Source of the DNA: Madurella fahalii | Taxonomy: Eukaryota > Ascomycota > Sordariomycetes > Sordariales | NCBI GenBank assembly: GCA_029876055.1 | Contig: CM056878.1 | Coordinates: 2,976,001 to 3,040,000, forward strand | Direction of reading: 5' to 3' | Length of the DNA: 64,000 nucleotides | In this document: piece after piece, positions 33,779 to 44,983 of the stretch | Numbering within the stretch: the stretch's first letter is position 1 | Layout: each line of letters starts with the position of its first letter | Program-made: the position numbers and the translations under genes | Notes under the pieces: model-generated | The model's input: the letters and a program-made list of their open reading frames with translations, nothing else | Database searches by the model: none | What the model was told of the DNA's origin: nothing

Positions 33779-35087
33779 TTACACCATCATCCCAGCACCG
33801 GCCAAAGGAGGCACCATCGCCTCGCCCACCACGCCATCGCCACCTACCACGCCCGCATCCACCGCGCCGGCAATGGCAAAGCCCCCGGGCCCGTTGGAGA
33901 GCGGCAGCAGCCCCCGGCCCAACTCCCCCTCGGGATGCAGCGCATAGACGCTCCCCTCCATGAGCCCGCCGTCGAACACGACAAAGTTCTGCACGGGCTG
34001 CTGGCTCTGGCCCAGGACGTTGATGACGTCCTGGGCGAGCTGGCCGCCGAGAGCGGCGGCCACGGGGGCGATCTCGGCGCCGACGTTCTGCAGGAAGGAC
34101 CGGAGGACCTCGCTGCGGAGGGTCTCGACGGGGAGGCCGAGGGCCTTGTGCTGCTCGCCGCAGAGGCGGGTGAAGGCGGCGAGGTCGGCGTGGTTGGCCG
34201 GGTTGGGGGGCAGGTTGAGCGGGGAGACGGAGGCGGTGAACTCCCAGAGGGCGCGGAGGCACGAGAGCAGCGGCGTGACCACCTTGCGCCGGCGGGCGGA
34301 GCGCAGGATGTCGGGCGGCAGCTGCGAGGCCCCCGACGCCAGGAGCCAGGTCGAGTAGAGTTCGCGCTTGGTGATGAGCTCCGTGTTCCGCTCGTCGCCC
34401 GGCTTGGGCGACACGGACAGCACCGCGCGCGTCTTGGTCTCCGGCCCTAACGCGGTCGGCATGTTGGACCTGGCGCGCTCGATGACAAAGTCGTGCTCGA
34501 TGAGGTCCGCGAAGAGGAAGCCGTACATGCCGTGGCACCCGGCGGCGTAGAACGGGCGGTTGTTGAGCCGCGTGGCCGTGTTGATGAAGTTGAGCGTGAC
34601 CGAGTCGAGGTCGGTGGCGATGATGATGTCGAAGGGGGCGTAGAACGAGGGCGGCTTGAGGCGGATGTCGACCGTGTCGACGTTGACACGCACGCGCGGG
34701 TTGAGGCGCTGGATGGCGGCGCTGGCGGCCGCGGCGCGGTTCGTGCCGAGGGGTGTTTCGTCCGGCGAGAGGAAAAATTGGGCGCCAAAGTCGGCTTCCG
34801 TGACGGGTTCCGGGTCGAGGATGGTGAGGGAGCCGATGCCGGCCAGGACGAGGTTCTTGGCGATCTCGTTGGCGAGGGCCTTCATGGTGATGAGCAAGAT
34901 GTTGGCGTTGCGGATCTTCTCCTGGGCTTTCATCCCCCACAGGCGGATCTGCCGGTCGTAGAGGGCAATCTCATCTGGCACGCGGGGTTAGTGACGGACG
35001 GTTACTGCTGACAATGACGGGGGGCTACTTACCGGCGCTGATGCTGCTGGGCGGCGCCGGGGCCGAGCCGTTGAGGTTGGTTTCCAT
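33779..35087 (-). CDS. aos1: SUMO-activating enzyme E1 subunit Aos1
   Basis: Two exons on the minus strand (35087-35033 and 34974-33779; 58-nt intron inside an Asp codon), 416 aa. Together with Uba2 it forms the E1 that adenylates and activates SUMO. The sequence shows DEIALYDRQIRLWGMKAQEKIRNANILL at the start of the ThiF-type fold, the nucleotide-binding loop AGIGSLTILDPE, and DFGAQFFLSPDE. The later segment VGAEIAPVAAALGGQLAQDVINVL is the conserved C-terminal helix region. As in other Aos1 proteins there is no catalytic-cysteine domain. The last ~35 residues are Gly/Ala/Val-rich, an unusual tail beyond the conserved fold. It is convergent with the 1078-aa gene. Confidence 0.95.
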
Positions 35088-36002
35088 GACGGGGACAGTG
35101 ACCGGCTGAGGGGTTGGCAGTTGAGGCCGCTCCTCCATCTTCGAGACAGGGCCCGAGGCGAGATAATCCCAAAGAAGTCGCAAACGGGTAGCAGTCGGAG
35201 AGGGGTAAATTTATGGCTGGAAGAAGAAGAGACGGCTTGAAACCGAGAGCGCTCTCCGGCTCCGGCTCCGGCGGTTTGTCGTTGTTTGCTTTGGCAAACG
35301 GAAGAAGGTATCTCGACTCTCGACCGGCGAATGGTGGCTCTGTCGCGTAGGTGCAGCTCGAGCACTTAGAACAACCCTTGGCCTTCCGGAACCAGGGGAC
35401 GGTCGTATTTACCTGGCGGTGGAAAGCGCACACGATATGTTGTTTTGCCTCGCCAGCTGCCTCAGAAACAGGCAAACGAGGCTCCCTCGGACCCTCCCGA
35501 GTCTGACAGTTCCCGGATGCAGTTTGGTGATGTTGCAGCGGTGCAATCCTCGGTTCTGCGCAAACTAACAAGCTGGTTGGGTGTGTTCCTGGAATCCTGG
35601 CCTGTGGAGATGCAGCCCGGCGCGCCGTGTCGGGACGGCGCTTGGCGTGACGCGTGTTTAAGGAGTACGTGCACGCAGCGGTGAGATACAACATGCAATG
35701 AAGTATCTAGTTAACAATTAATCGAACATCCGCACACCCTAACAAGGCCCCCCCCCCCCCCCCCGAGAGCACTGAGTAACTAAACGGACCCTGCTGGGGC
35801 TCCCTCGCCCCAAGCCCCAACTTCAACGCAGCACACTCAGCTTGCGCTCGATTCGCCCTCGACTTCGGTCGGCGCTTCTCCACCAAAGCTTTCTCGCCGT
35901 ATACCTTTCCAACATTTCCGTACTACGGCGGAAACCGTTTTAATCTTCTTGCCCGCTGTTTCGCAAGTGCTTGGCCCCTTCGGACTGCGGCGTGGTCGCT
36001 TC
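35088..36002. other. divergent promoter region, aos1 / discoidin-like gene
   Basis: No gene recognised. A 16-base C-run lies at about 35748-35764. The last 200 nt are pyrimidine-rich and probably the leader of the plus-strand gene. Confidence 0.5.
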
Positions 36003-38012
36003 ATGGTGAGTCGTCCCCTGTCTGCGATACGCTCGCTGGGCCCTACCCCCCTTGAGCTCGGCCTACCTAGACACTACGGCTGCCTTGCTGCCGTGCGTCA
36101 TGCTATCCGAGCTCTTCGTTTCTGGTGTTCCGAAAATGTTCGCTTGGTTGCGTTCGATTCTAACTAATATCGTTCCAGTCCGACAATCGTTCCCCGAGCC
36201 CTCGATTCGGTCTCGCAGCTTTCCAAGCCGCCGAAGGTGCTATCAGGGCCATCGATCGCCTACTCCATGACTGGTCCACTGAGAATCCCTACGAGAGGTT
36301 GTACAGAACATACAGAGCCGTAGAGGTCTTATACCACGACTTTGACCGCCCGCGCCGTCTTGCTACCCTTGGCGATCCCGAGAGCAGCATGGCCTCTGAT
36401 TCGGACCGAGATCTGAGACGAAGGTTCAATCGGGATCCGCATCCAACAAACGACGCCGGCAACTCGGTGATCTCGCCAAATCCCCCGTCCCTCCCGCCTC
36501 TCCGATCGCACGGTGCGAGGGTGCGGTCGGCTGTGGCTTCGTCTGCGGGGTCGGCGTTCCGCTCTAGCCGTTATCGTCCCGGCGACCGCCCCATGGAGAG
36601 GCACCGCTCCAGCTTTCGTATCCCCACCACTTTCGACGAGCTAGACCGAAACCCGGAGGATCCCAACTCGCAACTCCGAGCCTTGCTGGATTCCACCAAT
36701 AGTGTGCTCAACCCCCGCCGCATGCCCTCGGTCCTGCCGCAATCTAGCGACATGGCCGAAGAGAACCGTCGTATCAAGCGCCGGAAGCTGGACTCGGATA
36801 GGATCGTCTCGAGTTTCCCGGGCTTCCGCTACGGCAGGTACGGCCAGGTCGAGCCGGGCCAGCTGACCATGGAGATTGTGAGCTGTGATGGGGGCCTCTT
36901 TTTGGACGAGGAAACACACCCTCCCGAGAACATCCTCAAGAACGATTCGTCAGTGTATTGCACCAAGGGGAACCGCTGCAACATCATTTTGAAGCACCAG
37001 GGAGGGACCGTGTTTAGCCTGAAGGAGCTGATCATCAAGGCCCCTGGATCAGACTATTCATGCCCGTACGTTTTACCACCTGGCTGATCTCCATGATTAT
37101 CTGCTAACTGCCACCGACAGGGTCCGTGAAGGGATGGTGTTTGTGACAATGGAGTCAGACGCGCTGCTCACACGCACAGCGCAATATCAGATTCAGCACC
37201 TGCCTCGCAGCCAGCGGCGCGGCGCCACCGTGATCTTCCACCACGAGGAAGACGGAAATTCCGCCACCCGAATCCAGTCGCGGCCGCTCCGAGGATATCC
37301 GTATGGTGCGGAAGATGATGACGAAGACGACGACGACGACGACGATGAGGACGACGACGACGATGATGATGACGACGACGACGACAACTACCGGACAGCC
37401 CAGATCCCTCCCGAATTCACCGTCTCGCCGCCCCCTTTCAACATCACTACCGAGTGCAGCGACGATCAGAGCGATACAGACAACGACCAGCGGCGGCGGT
37501 CTTCTCGCAGACGGACTCCGAATAGGATCGGCGCCCTACCGTTCGAGAACGGGAGTAGCGATGAAGATGCCGACGAAAGTTCGTGGGGCCGACAAACCAT
37601 AAGCCGGGATTTCTATCCCTACGACGACCTTGCGAGTCGAGCCTACCGCGTGTCACAACGGCGTGGCGGCATCAGCGGCGGTGACCAAGGCGGCGGTAGT
37701 AGGGGCGTAGCCGCCGGCGGTGGCGGCATGACGCTGGAAGAAGCGCGGGAGGCGTCGCAGATTGCGACACAGGAGGCAGTGCGAGCCGTCGGCGGCGAGC
37801 TCATGGCACCACTGGCGCACTTCTTCATCGAGAAGGACAAGAACAAGTGCACGATTCGGTTCGACCCGCCCGTGAGCGGGCGGTTCATCCTCCTTAAGAT
37901 GTGGAGTCCGTATTACGACCAGCAGGACAGGCACAGGAACATTGATATTCAGGCCGTCATTGCAAAAGGGTTTGCGGGGCCGCGGTATTTCCCTGCTGTT
38001 GAGCTGGCTTAA
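36003..38012 (+). CDS. conserved fungal protein with discoidin-like C-terminal segments and acidic insert
   Basis: Three coding exons: 36003-36005 (the ATG only), 36179-37065 and 37121-38012, giving 593 aa. The first splice joins Met to SDNRSPSPRFGLAAFQAAEGAIRAIDRLLHDW, a plausible N-terminal helix. A first beta-rich block (about residues 235-325) holds GGLFLDEETHPPENIL and the segment GGTVFSLKELIIKAP. A second (about 530-593) holds CTIRFDPPVSGRFILLKMWSP and ends NIDIQAVIAKGFAGPRYFPAVELA. Together they resemble the two halves of a discoidin/galactose-binding jelly roll; this is inference from pattern. Between them are about 25 acidic residues (360-385) and a long disordered Arg/Ser/Gly-rich stretch. 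No named family recognised. Ends and splice sites are consistent with an intact gene. Confidence 0.8.
37312..37386 (+). repeat. coding GAC/GAT tract (poly-acidic)
   Basis: Nearly pure GAC/GAT codons with a few GAA/GAG, encoding about 25 consecutive Asp/Glu residues inside the 593-aa protein. Confidence 0.9.
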
Positions 38013-39284
38013 GAGCCGGTGCAACGGATCCGAATCTGGGTCTGGATGGGGGAACCAGCCTTCCCAGACGACCTACTTTGGAGTGCTTCTCCTTGGCTGG
38101 GGTTCGACGACGGTATAGGAATCAATGGGATCAATCACCATCAACATGCATTGAGTCCATGCAGGACGCTGGACCTTGGAGTACGGCTGAGTTTTTGCCC
38201 TACCCGGGAATGGAGTTGGTGGGAAACGGTTGAGCCTCGGTGCATTCCTGTGTCGTGGTCACAACGGGTTGGTGTTTTTGGTTGGATTGGTCTCGCATGG
38301 TCCGGGTTACAGCACATGGGATTCGAATTTTGTGAGATAATTCCTCTGAGGCGTTTAGTGTTGTCTGGTGTTAGACGGGTGCATCCGACAGTGAGGCTCG
38401 CCAAGTACGGCGCTTGGGTGGACCAGGTCACAAAGTGCTATGTACGTACATAGGTACCCGACGAGAGATGCTCAAACTGCCCACCAATGACGAGCATATG
38501 ATGCTCCATGTCCAACTGTGTCGATCGCAAGCATCCGAGTGGCTGAATGTGCCCTCGCCGGAACCATGCATCACCTGAATAGGCATTCTTCACGGTAGAT
38601 ATGGATGTGTGCCGGATGAATCATGATGATTCGGTCAATTTAGAAGCGCCAGTTGGAGCTTGAGTCACCGTTCTGGGGCGAAGCTGCAGGATACTTTGCC
38701 TTGCTTGGCTAGCTGAGTCACCGGTGCAGAAAAGCCGGCGGCATAGTTTTCTAAGAAAGAAAAAAAAAAAAAAAAAAAAGGATTTTCTGAGACGGCAGGC
38801 AATTGTCGAGATAACTTATTCTTGTGAGATAGGTGTAGAAGAAACAGTAATAATTGAGACATTGTGAATGGCTTTGAGTTAGAATCGGAATCGTTGGAAC
38901 CTAGAGCATTGGTGGGGAGACTTTAAGGTTTTATTCATGGTAAGTGAGTTAAACTTTCTAGATTCGCAGCATGGGTTTACTTGCAGGCAAAGTAGTGGGT
39001 GCTATGTAACGTAAAGGAACGCGGCCAGAATGATCTGGCTGCCGGGGCGCCGTCCTGAGCTGGACCAGAACGCCAGGTAAACTTAGATGCATACCTAGAG
39101 GACCCCACCCGGGTTTTACTGCATATAAGTCTCCGCCCGCCGTTTTCTCTTTCCCACATCGTCATCCAAAACAAACGAGCCGAAAAGCAAACAAGCTAAA
39201 CTGCGCGACATACCTCGGTCGTCGTTTCTCCTCTCATTATTTCGAGTACACGCTTAAGCGACGAGCATCAGAGATTCCCGCAGC
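38013..39284. other. intergenic upstream of tif6
   Basis: No gene recognised. A palindrome TATGTACGTACATA lies at about 38440-38453, a run of about 21 A residues at about 38759-38779, and a TATAAG at 39124-39129, roughly 160 nt before the tif6 ATG, which may serve as its TATA element. Confidence 0.5.
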
Positions 39285-40217
39285 ATGGCTGTTCGAGCGC
39301 AATTTGAAAACTCCAACGAGTAAGCACACTGCCCCGCCCCACCGCCTGGGTCGACCCCGCGGCAGCAACCATCGGATAGAAAGCAGACATCGATGTTTGG
39401 GCTACGACTAACAGTACAACCTCCACAGGGTTGGCGTGTTTTCGACATTAACAAACTCATACGCCCTGGTGGCGATCGGCGCGAGCGAGAACTTTTACAG
39501 CGTGTTCGAAGCCGAGCTCCAGGATGTCATTCCCATCTGCAGGACAACGATTGCGGGCACGAGGATCATCGGGCGGTTAACTGCTGGGTATGTTGATTTT
39601 CCCCCTCCCAGTATATGGACCACCAAAGTCGCAAAGAGATACTAATCCGCGTGCGCCCCATCCCGATCAGAAACCGCAAGGGCCTCCTCGTGCCGACAAG
39701 CACAACCGATCAAGAACTGCAGCATCTACGGAACAGCTTACCGGACGAGATCAGGATCCAGCGCATTGAGGAGCGGCTGTCGGCGCTGGGCAACGTGATC
39801 GTCACCAACGACCACACGGCGCTAGTACACCCAGACCTGGAGCGCGAGACGGAGGAGATCATTGCCGACGTGCTGGGCGTTGAGGTATTCCGGCAGACCG
39901 TGGCTGACAACGTGTTGGTGGGGAGCTACATGGCGCTCAGCAACCGGGGCGGCCTGGTGCACCCCAAGACGAGCATCCAGGACCAGGACGAGCTGAGCAG
40001 CTTGCTACAGGTACCCCTCGTCGCAGGGAGCGTGAACCGCGGCAGCAACGTCATCGGCGGCGGCATGGTGGTTAACGACTGGATGGCCGTCACCGGCCTG
40101 GACACCACGGCAACCGAGCTCAGCGTGATGGAGAGCGTGTTCCGTCTTGGTGAAGGTGCAGCGCCGGGTGCGATTAATACTAGTATGAAGGAGACGATGG
40201 TCGAGTCGTTCTATTGA
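39285..40217 (+). CDS. tif6: eukaryotic translation initiation factor 6 (ribosome anti-association factor)
   Basis: Three exons (39285-39319, 39429-39587, 39671-40217) give 246 aa, the length of fungal Tif6 (about 245). The protein binds the pre-60S subunit and blocks premature joining with 40S; it is needed for 60S maturation and is released in the cytoplasm by the Sdo1/Efl1 pathway. The whole sequence is diagnostic: [93 protein letters not shown]. The pentein fold repeats are complete. Both introns are short (109 and 83 nt) and lie in the N-terminal third. The start is the only in-frame ATG fitting the family. Confidence 0.97.
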
Positions 40218-41101
40218 GCGGGCGGGCTTGGTGTGGTGATGGCTGGCAAAGGAACAGGGGATTTGGTTAAGAGACCAGCCAAACGCTCTGCGCGTCTTAC
40301 ATACAAGTCAAACGTGACAAGGGCGGGCTGCAGGTCAGAACCACCGGTTGAAACCCCTGATGGCAGCGCGGTCAAAGAGGATGTCTCGACTGCCTGGGTG
40401 GGGGCCATTGGTAGCATATCTAATAGATACACCGTCCCCACCGAACGCTATTTACGTCGTCGTGTGTTTTTGAGTCTCATCGCAAGCATCTAAAAGCCAC
40501 CCGATGCTATAACCCAGGTTAGGGTTATGGGGGACCATAGCTAGCTATAACTGGGCAGAGCTCTCTTTGCGTGCTCACGGTCAAACTTCAGCATAATATC
40601 CCGGGAAAGCGATCTCAAACTCACATTCTCGGTGAATGTAAACCCAATGTATCACAACACGGAATCTTCATATCCAGCCGCACACTACACGCAAGAGTAT
40701 CTACTACCTCAGCTAGTGTAAACACTTTTGGAGTCGGTCTCTTCTTGTAACCGCAATAGCCCAGGACATCGGGATGGAACCGACACCTCACCTTCGCCAT
40801 CAACCATAAGAAGACAGCAGCCGAACTCCTTCCATATTGGGAGCTGCAAGGCCAAGGAGGAAATTTGGCTTTGTGCACGCCAAACGGGCGCCTTTGTTAG
40901 CATGGGTGCACGCATGAATGCCAGACACTCCACCGTTCTGGGTGTTTATCCCGCTATAGGACGCAAACCAACCAGTTGAAGACGCTGTTATCCTTGATCA
41001 CCATTGTTATGCCTCACAGGTATTGTATCTGCACCAGTCATGAATAGACGCATTGCTGAGGTTCCTGGATTAACGTTTGTCCACCCTCTGCCTCAGCGAA
41101 G
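40218..41101. other. intergenic, tif6 3' side
   Basis: Convergent gap between tif6 and the minus-strand uncharacterised gene. Probably both 3' UTRs. Nothing else recognised. Confidence 0.5.
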
Positions 41102-42195
41102 TTAAGCATTGTATATATCCTCGTCAACCACACGCTGTCCCTCTTGCTCGACTTCTTCATTGAGTTGAACTAAGTGCCAGAAACTCTGCGTGTCCCAAAC
41201 CCTGTTCACGCCATCCAGGCAGTGATTTCCGTTGTGCGTCCAATAGAACGCCCCACAACTATTATCCATCACCGTGGCATACCCCGGTGGGTGATACCCA
41301 GAATCTCGGCCGTCGGTATTCCAGACTAGACGGCCGGAATAGAACTGGCGGAACGAAGGGCGTAAGCCGCCGAGGCACACCTCATAGGAGCGCAAACCCT
41401 GGCATTTTCGAAAACCCTGGACAAGGAGCCGATAGAGGCAATACCGAAGGGTGCAGCCTCCTTCATTCTCCCGCGGAATGACCCAGCAATCAACCTCGCA
41501 CTTCGCGTCTTTGATCTTGCTCTTGTAGTCGGCACGGAACTGGAGCATGAGAAGGGTCGAACCGTCGAAGCAGAAGATCTGGGGGCACTCGTACTTATCG
41601 GCATATCTGATAGACCGTTAAACTTGCCTCCCAATGGAAATGCTATTCGTTACCCCCTTAATTCTTGACCGAGTCTCTGCTGCGTGACAGATTTGAGGGT
41701 TCCCATTTGCCACTCCCTGGCATTGATCGTGTTCCGCTTCCACTCGCCCGCCGCAACCGGAAGCCGCATGGTGTTGTTCTCCTGGGTTACAGAGTACAGG
41801 ACATCAACTGTCTCGTCCACTCTCACCTCGGCCAATGCCGGTGCTTCGGCGATCTGAAGAAGGTTGGGATATTTTGCCCAGGCGGATATGACGATGTTGG
41901 AGATCTCATGATGGAACCAGTTCCCGGCGTCGGCGTCCGATGCAAGCCGCCAGCTTCGGCGATTAGGCGGATATGCTAGCTCACTTAATCGAAGCTCGTC
42001 GTCATACTGTAAAGGTTGAAACGAGTCAAACTTGGCAGTGACGCAGCCACTAACCAGGACGCAGGTCTGGACAAGTAGGTTGGTAATAGTTGGGTACCTG
42101 TCCTGCCATTTCTTGCGGGAATCTGTATAGTATCCAGTGTCTTGCACGGGATTACTTGGGTGTTCATCGAGCAAGGACCCTATGGTAGTACTCAT
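41102..42195 (-). CDS. uncharacterised fungal protein
   Basis: Two exons on the minus strand (42195-41654 and 41606-41102; 47-nt intron in a Gly codon), 348 aa. I recognise it only as a kind of lineage-expanded protein of filamentous ascomycetes with no assigned function. The N-terminal half contains FHHEISNIVISAWAKYPNLLQIAEAP and VDVLYSVTQENNTMRLPVAAGEWK, and the second half YADKYECPQIFCFDGSTLLMLQFRA, a cysteine-bearing segment (CEVDCWVIP) and GAFYWTH followed by WDTQSFW. The pattern of aromatic and acidic residues suggests a soluble globular protein. No signal peptide or membrane segment. It diverges from a kinase-like pseudogene with only 57 nt between start codons. The gene itself looks intact. 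Confidence 0.75.
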
Positions 42196-42252
42196 TGCTG
42201 TAAGCGCTTCCTGTGCGAGGGGGCGCGGGCCTGTTCTCACGGGACGCTAGAC

Positions 42253-43002
42253 ATGGATGATAAATTTCCCTACAAGGTTCATAGCCCTCTTGGCACTTTG
42301 GTATGCATTTAAGCTTACGAATTATCTAGTTCCGACTTGGTTACAGCAATGTTTCCGGAACGGCCACCTACATCGATCCAGAGGGCCGCCACAACCACAT
42401 TCTCCGTGTGCACATCAACCGCACTGGCTTAGATACCGCCATTCGCTGGGTCACCGGCTGGCTTCCTTCATTAGCTCAGCGGTGGATTCGAGCCTTTCTT
42501 CCCAGCCCATTCCTTCCTCCAACCGTCATAGTCAAGAAGCTGAAGCCGAGCTGGGACGCCGAATTCGACAATGAAAAGACCATATATCAGAAGTTCGAAC
42601 CCCTCCAGGGACACGCCATCCCGGTCTTCTATGGGGAAGGCGCCTGTGATGGGTCGCGTGCTCTCATTTTATCTGATGTCGGCAGCGTATCTCTCTATGC
42701 AGAGCATGTCCGGGACCTCAGCCAGTCGAGGATCAAGGAGCTGTTGAAGCCAGCTCTAAAGGCGGTTCTCGCGCTTGGTGTTGAACCGGCAGATCAGAAT
42801 CCCAGAAACTATCATCTTGTCGGGGATGCGGGTATTTGTTCTAGATTTCGAGGACACCGCTGAGGTCAACGTAACGGATATAGACGAGCTAGCTGACGCT
42901 GTCGCCGATGGCATCGCTCACTGGACAACCTTCTACCATAAAAACAACAGCCATGATCGGACCGAGGGTGCTGCGGCGCAAAATGGGAGAGTGATGCGTT
43001 AA
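42253..43002 (+). pseudogene. fungal protein-kinase-like gene with frameshift
   Basis: The reading begins MDDKFPYKVHSPLGTLF and continues to a kinase-like fold: the Lys of VIVKKLK (about 42523-42543), an acidic helix FDNEKTIYQKFEPLQG, the catalytic-loop-like ADQNP, and VLDFED, which resembles the DFG region. The frame is broken at 42801-42803: dropping one C of a CCC run would link the frame ending at ADQNP to the frame carrying ETIILSG and VFVLDFED. A second oddity is a GT-AG stretch of only 29 nt (42301-42329) that must be removed to join the first 16 codons to the rest; otherwise TAA follows. So this is either a decayed gene or a functional one with a base error and a tiny intron. The family is the atypical kinase-like proteins common in filamentous fungi. 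Substrate unknown. Confidence 0.6.
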
Positions 43003-43482
43003 AGATGCATCGGCGTAGGATTACCCATTTTGGAAAGTGGTTCGTTACAGTAGAGACACGGAAGCTCCTTTGCCGAGCGTGTAATGGCTGCGACAGTTTG
43101 TGAATTTAGGTCAAGCTAGACATAAGCGGAAGCTCTAGGTTGAGTTTGTCCACTTGTTGAGGACACTGTCCATAGGAAGGAACCCGGAGTCCCTGTAGTG
43201 TAAGTTGTGGGTGAGTAAAGAGGTCTCTCGATGTCCTCAGTCTGGGCGTTGCTCAACCTGGGGCCAAACACAGCCGCTGACCGCTGTATTGAGTAGTTTA
43301 AGAGAGCTTAAAGATGGTAGTACCGTAAGAAGGAAGTCGGATTGTTGTATATAACCCTAGCACTAAATTTCCTTAACCAACACGGCCGAGACCTTCACCT
43401 GCCGTCTTATGTCTCTAACAACTTACGGTTCTCCCGGGCCATCCCGGAATGCGTTCTAGCAGGTGCTGTGCTTCCCCCTCGT
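43003..43482. other. intergenic
   Basis: Convergent gap between the kinase-like pseudogene and the MFS gene. Nothing recognised. Confidence 0.5.
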
Positions 43483-44983
43483 TCAAACCGTCTTTTTCAG
43501 ACTTCTGTCAACGGTCAGGCGCACAGAGGCAGCTAGGACGGTGGCCGCCATAGCCATCGACGCAGCATAAAATATAGCTGGACGGTAAGCAGCAATACCA
43601 CTTGACTCCCCACCATATGCGCTGAGAATGTAGCCCGCGATCGGAGCGCCCTGCATGGTTTGATGAGAACGTAATTCTGCTGATTCAACCCTGTGAGGCA
43701 TGACTTACCAGGAGATAGCCTCCCAACCAGCCACTTACAATCATGCCCATCGCAACGGAAACCCGCGCCGAGCCAAAGACATTGCCAACAACGGTCGGCA
43801 TCGTCGAGAAGAACCCTCCGTTTGCGATGCCGTTGACAACGACAAATGCAATAAGTGGCCCAATAGAGCTAGATAACGGCCATATAATGAAAAGACTCAG
43901 CGCGCTGAGCAGTTGAGTCAGGAATAATGTGCTCAGGGTCCCTAGTTTATCACAGGCAAAGCCACAAGAAAGACGGCCAATGGTAGAGCAGAAGTTGAAG
44001 GCGGCGACCAGACCGGCACCAGCACTGGATGGAAGGCCCAAGGAATTGGTATAGAGTGGCAGGAAGAAGACGGGGACGAACAGCGGGAACGTCCCAATGA
44101 GGCCAATGAGGAAGACGAGGACAAAACGGGTGTCTCTGAAGAGATGCCTGGAACGGGGTCGTTAGTGCAGACCATCAGGGGATCAGAGGGATGATTGAAT
44201 CTGCTAACATACCACTCAACAAACCTAGTTGTCCGGATTGGAATCCGCTCTTTGATCAGGTAGGCCGTCGGCAAGCCAGTCCCCAAAACCATGAAGCCAA
44301 AGATTCGGAATGTCCACGCGATGCCGACGCTTTGGAGCAGCGCATCGAGGATGAAGCTCATCACAGTCCCACCCACACCGCCTCCAGCGTAGACGATGCC
44401 GTTGGCGATTCCACGCTTGGCTTTAAAGTACTGCGCCGGGATGACAGACACAACCTGGGTTAAAGTGTCAGCACGTACTTCGGATGCAATGCACCGTGCC
44501 ACGCCTTACCATGAAACAGAGACTTGTGCCAATGCCGCAGACCAGACCCCAGGTGATGAACAACCCCGGAATGCTATCCACGGCGAAACTGCTCAGGATA
44601 CTTCCAAGGCCCAGAAGAAAGATTCCAAGAAGCCCACTCAGCCTGGCGCCAACAAGCTGGACCACGCTGGCGTTGGGAATCGCGAGAACGGCGATGCATG
44701 CCGGACTCAAGGATCCCACAAATGCCAACGTGGAAGATGCATAGCCTTTTTGGACCAAGGCAGTTTGCATGACACCCCAGGTGTAGGCCGCTCCCACAAA
44801 CCACCATGTCTGGACGGCACCTGCCAGGACCACTACCCAGCCATAACCTCCGTCGGGAACCTGCGTGTCGGCAATGAGCGATGCGTGCAAGACAACATCG
44901 CGCTCGATTGCAGAAGGTTCACCGAGGTCAAAAGACTCAGGCGCGGACTGCTGTGCTCGTGTCACAGTCTGTGTCTGCGCCAT
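43483..44983 (-). CDS. MFS transporter, monocarboxylate-permease (MCT/Mch) type
   Basis: Four exons on the minus strand (44983-44510, 44454-44213, 44147-43709, 43650-43483) give 440 aa, the usual size of fungal Mch-type permeases. It has a hydrophilic N-terminus of about 40 residues, then the MCT signature DGGYGWVVVLAG entering the first membrane helix, and about 12 hydrophobic segments overall. The loop after helix 4-5 carries QYFKAKRGIANGI, where MFS proteins have a conserved R/K-G-A/I pattern. Despite the name, fungal members transport varied substrates (riboflavin in Mch5, others unknown), so the substrate is not assigned. All splice junctions preserve frame and the gene looks intact. No neighbouring biosynthetic enzyme indicates a substrate. 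Confidence 0.9.

Noticed and set aside
33579..34940. 453-codon minus-strand frame overlapping aos1
   Set aside because: Shifted-frame shadow of aos1; Arg/Pro/His-rich as expected of a GC-rich coding shadow.
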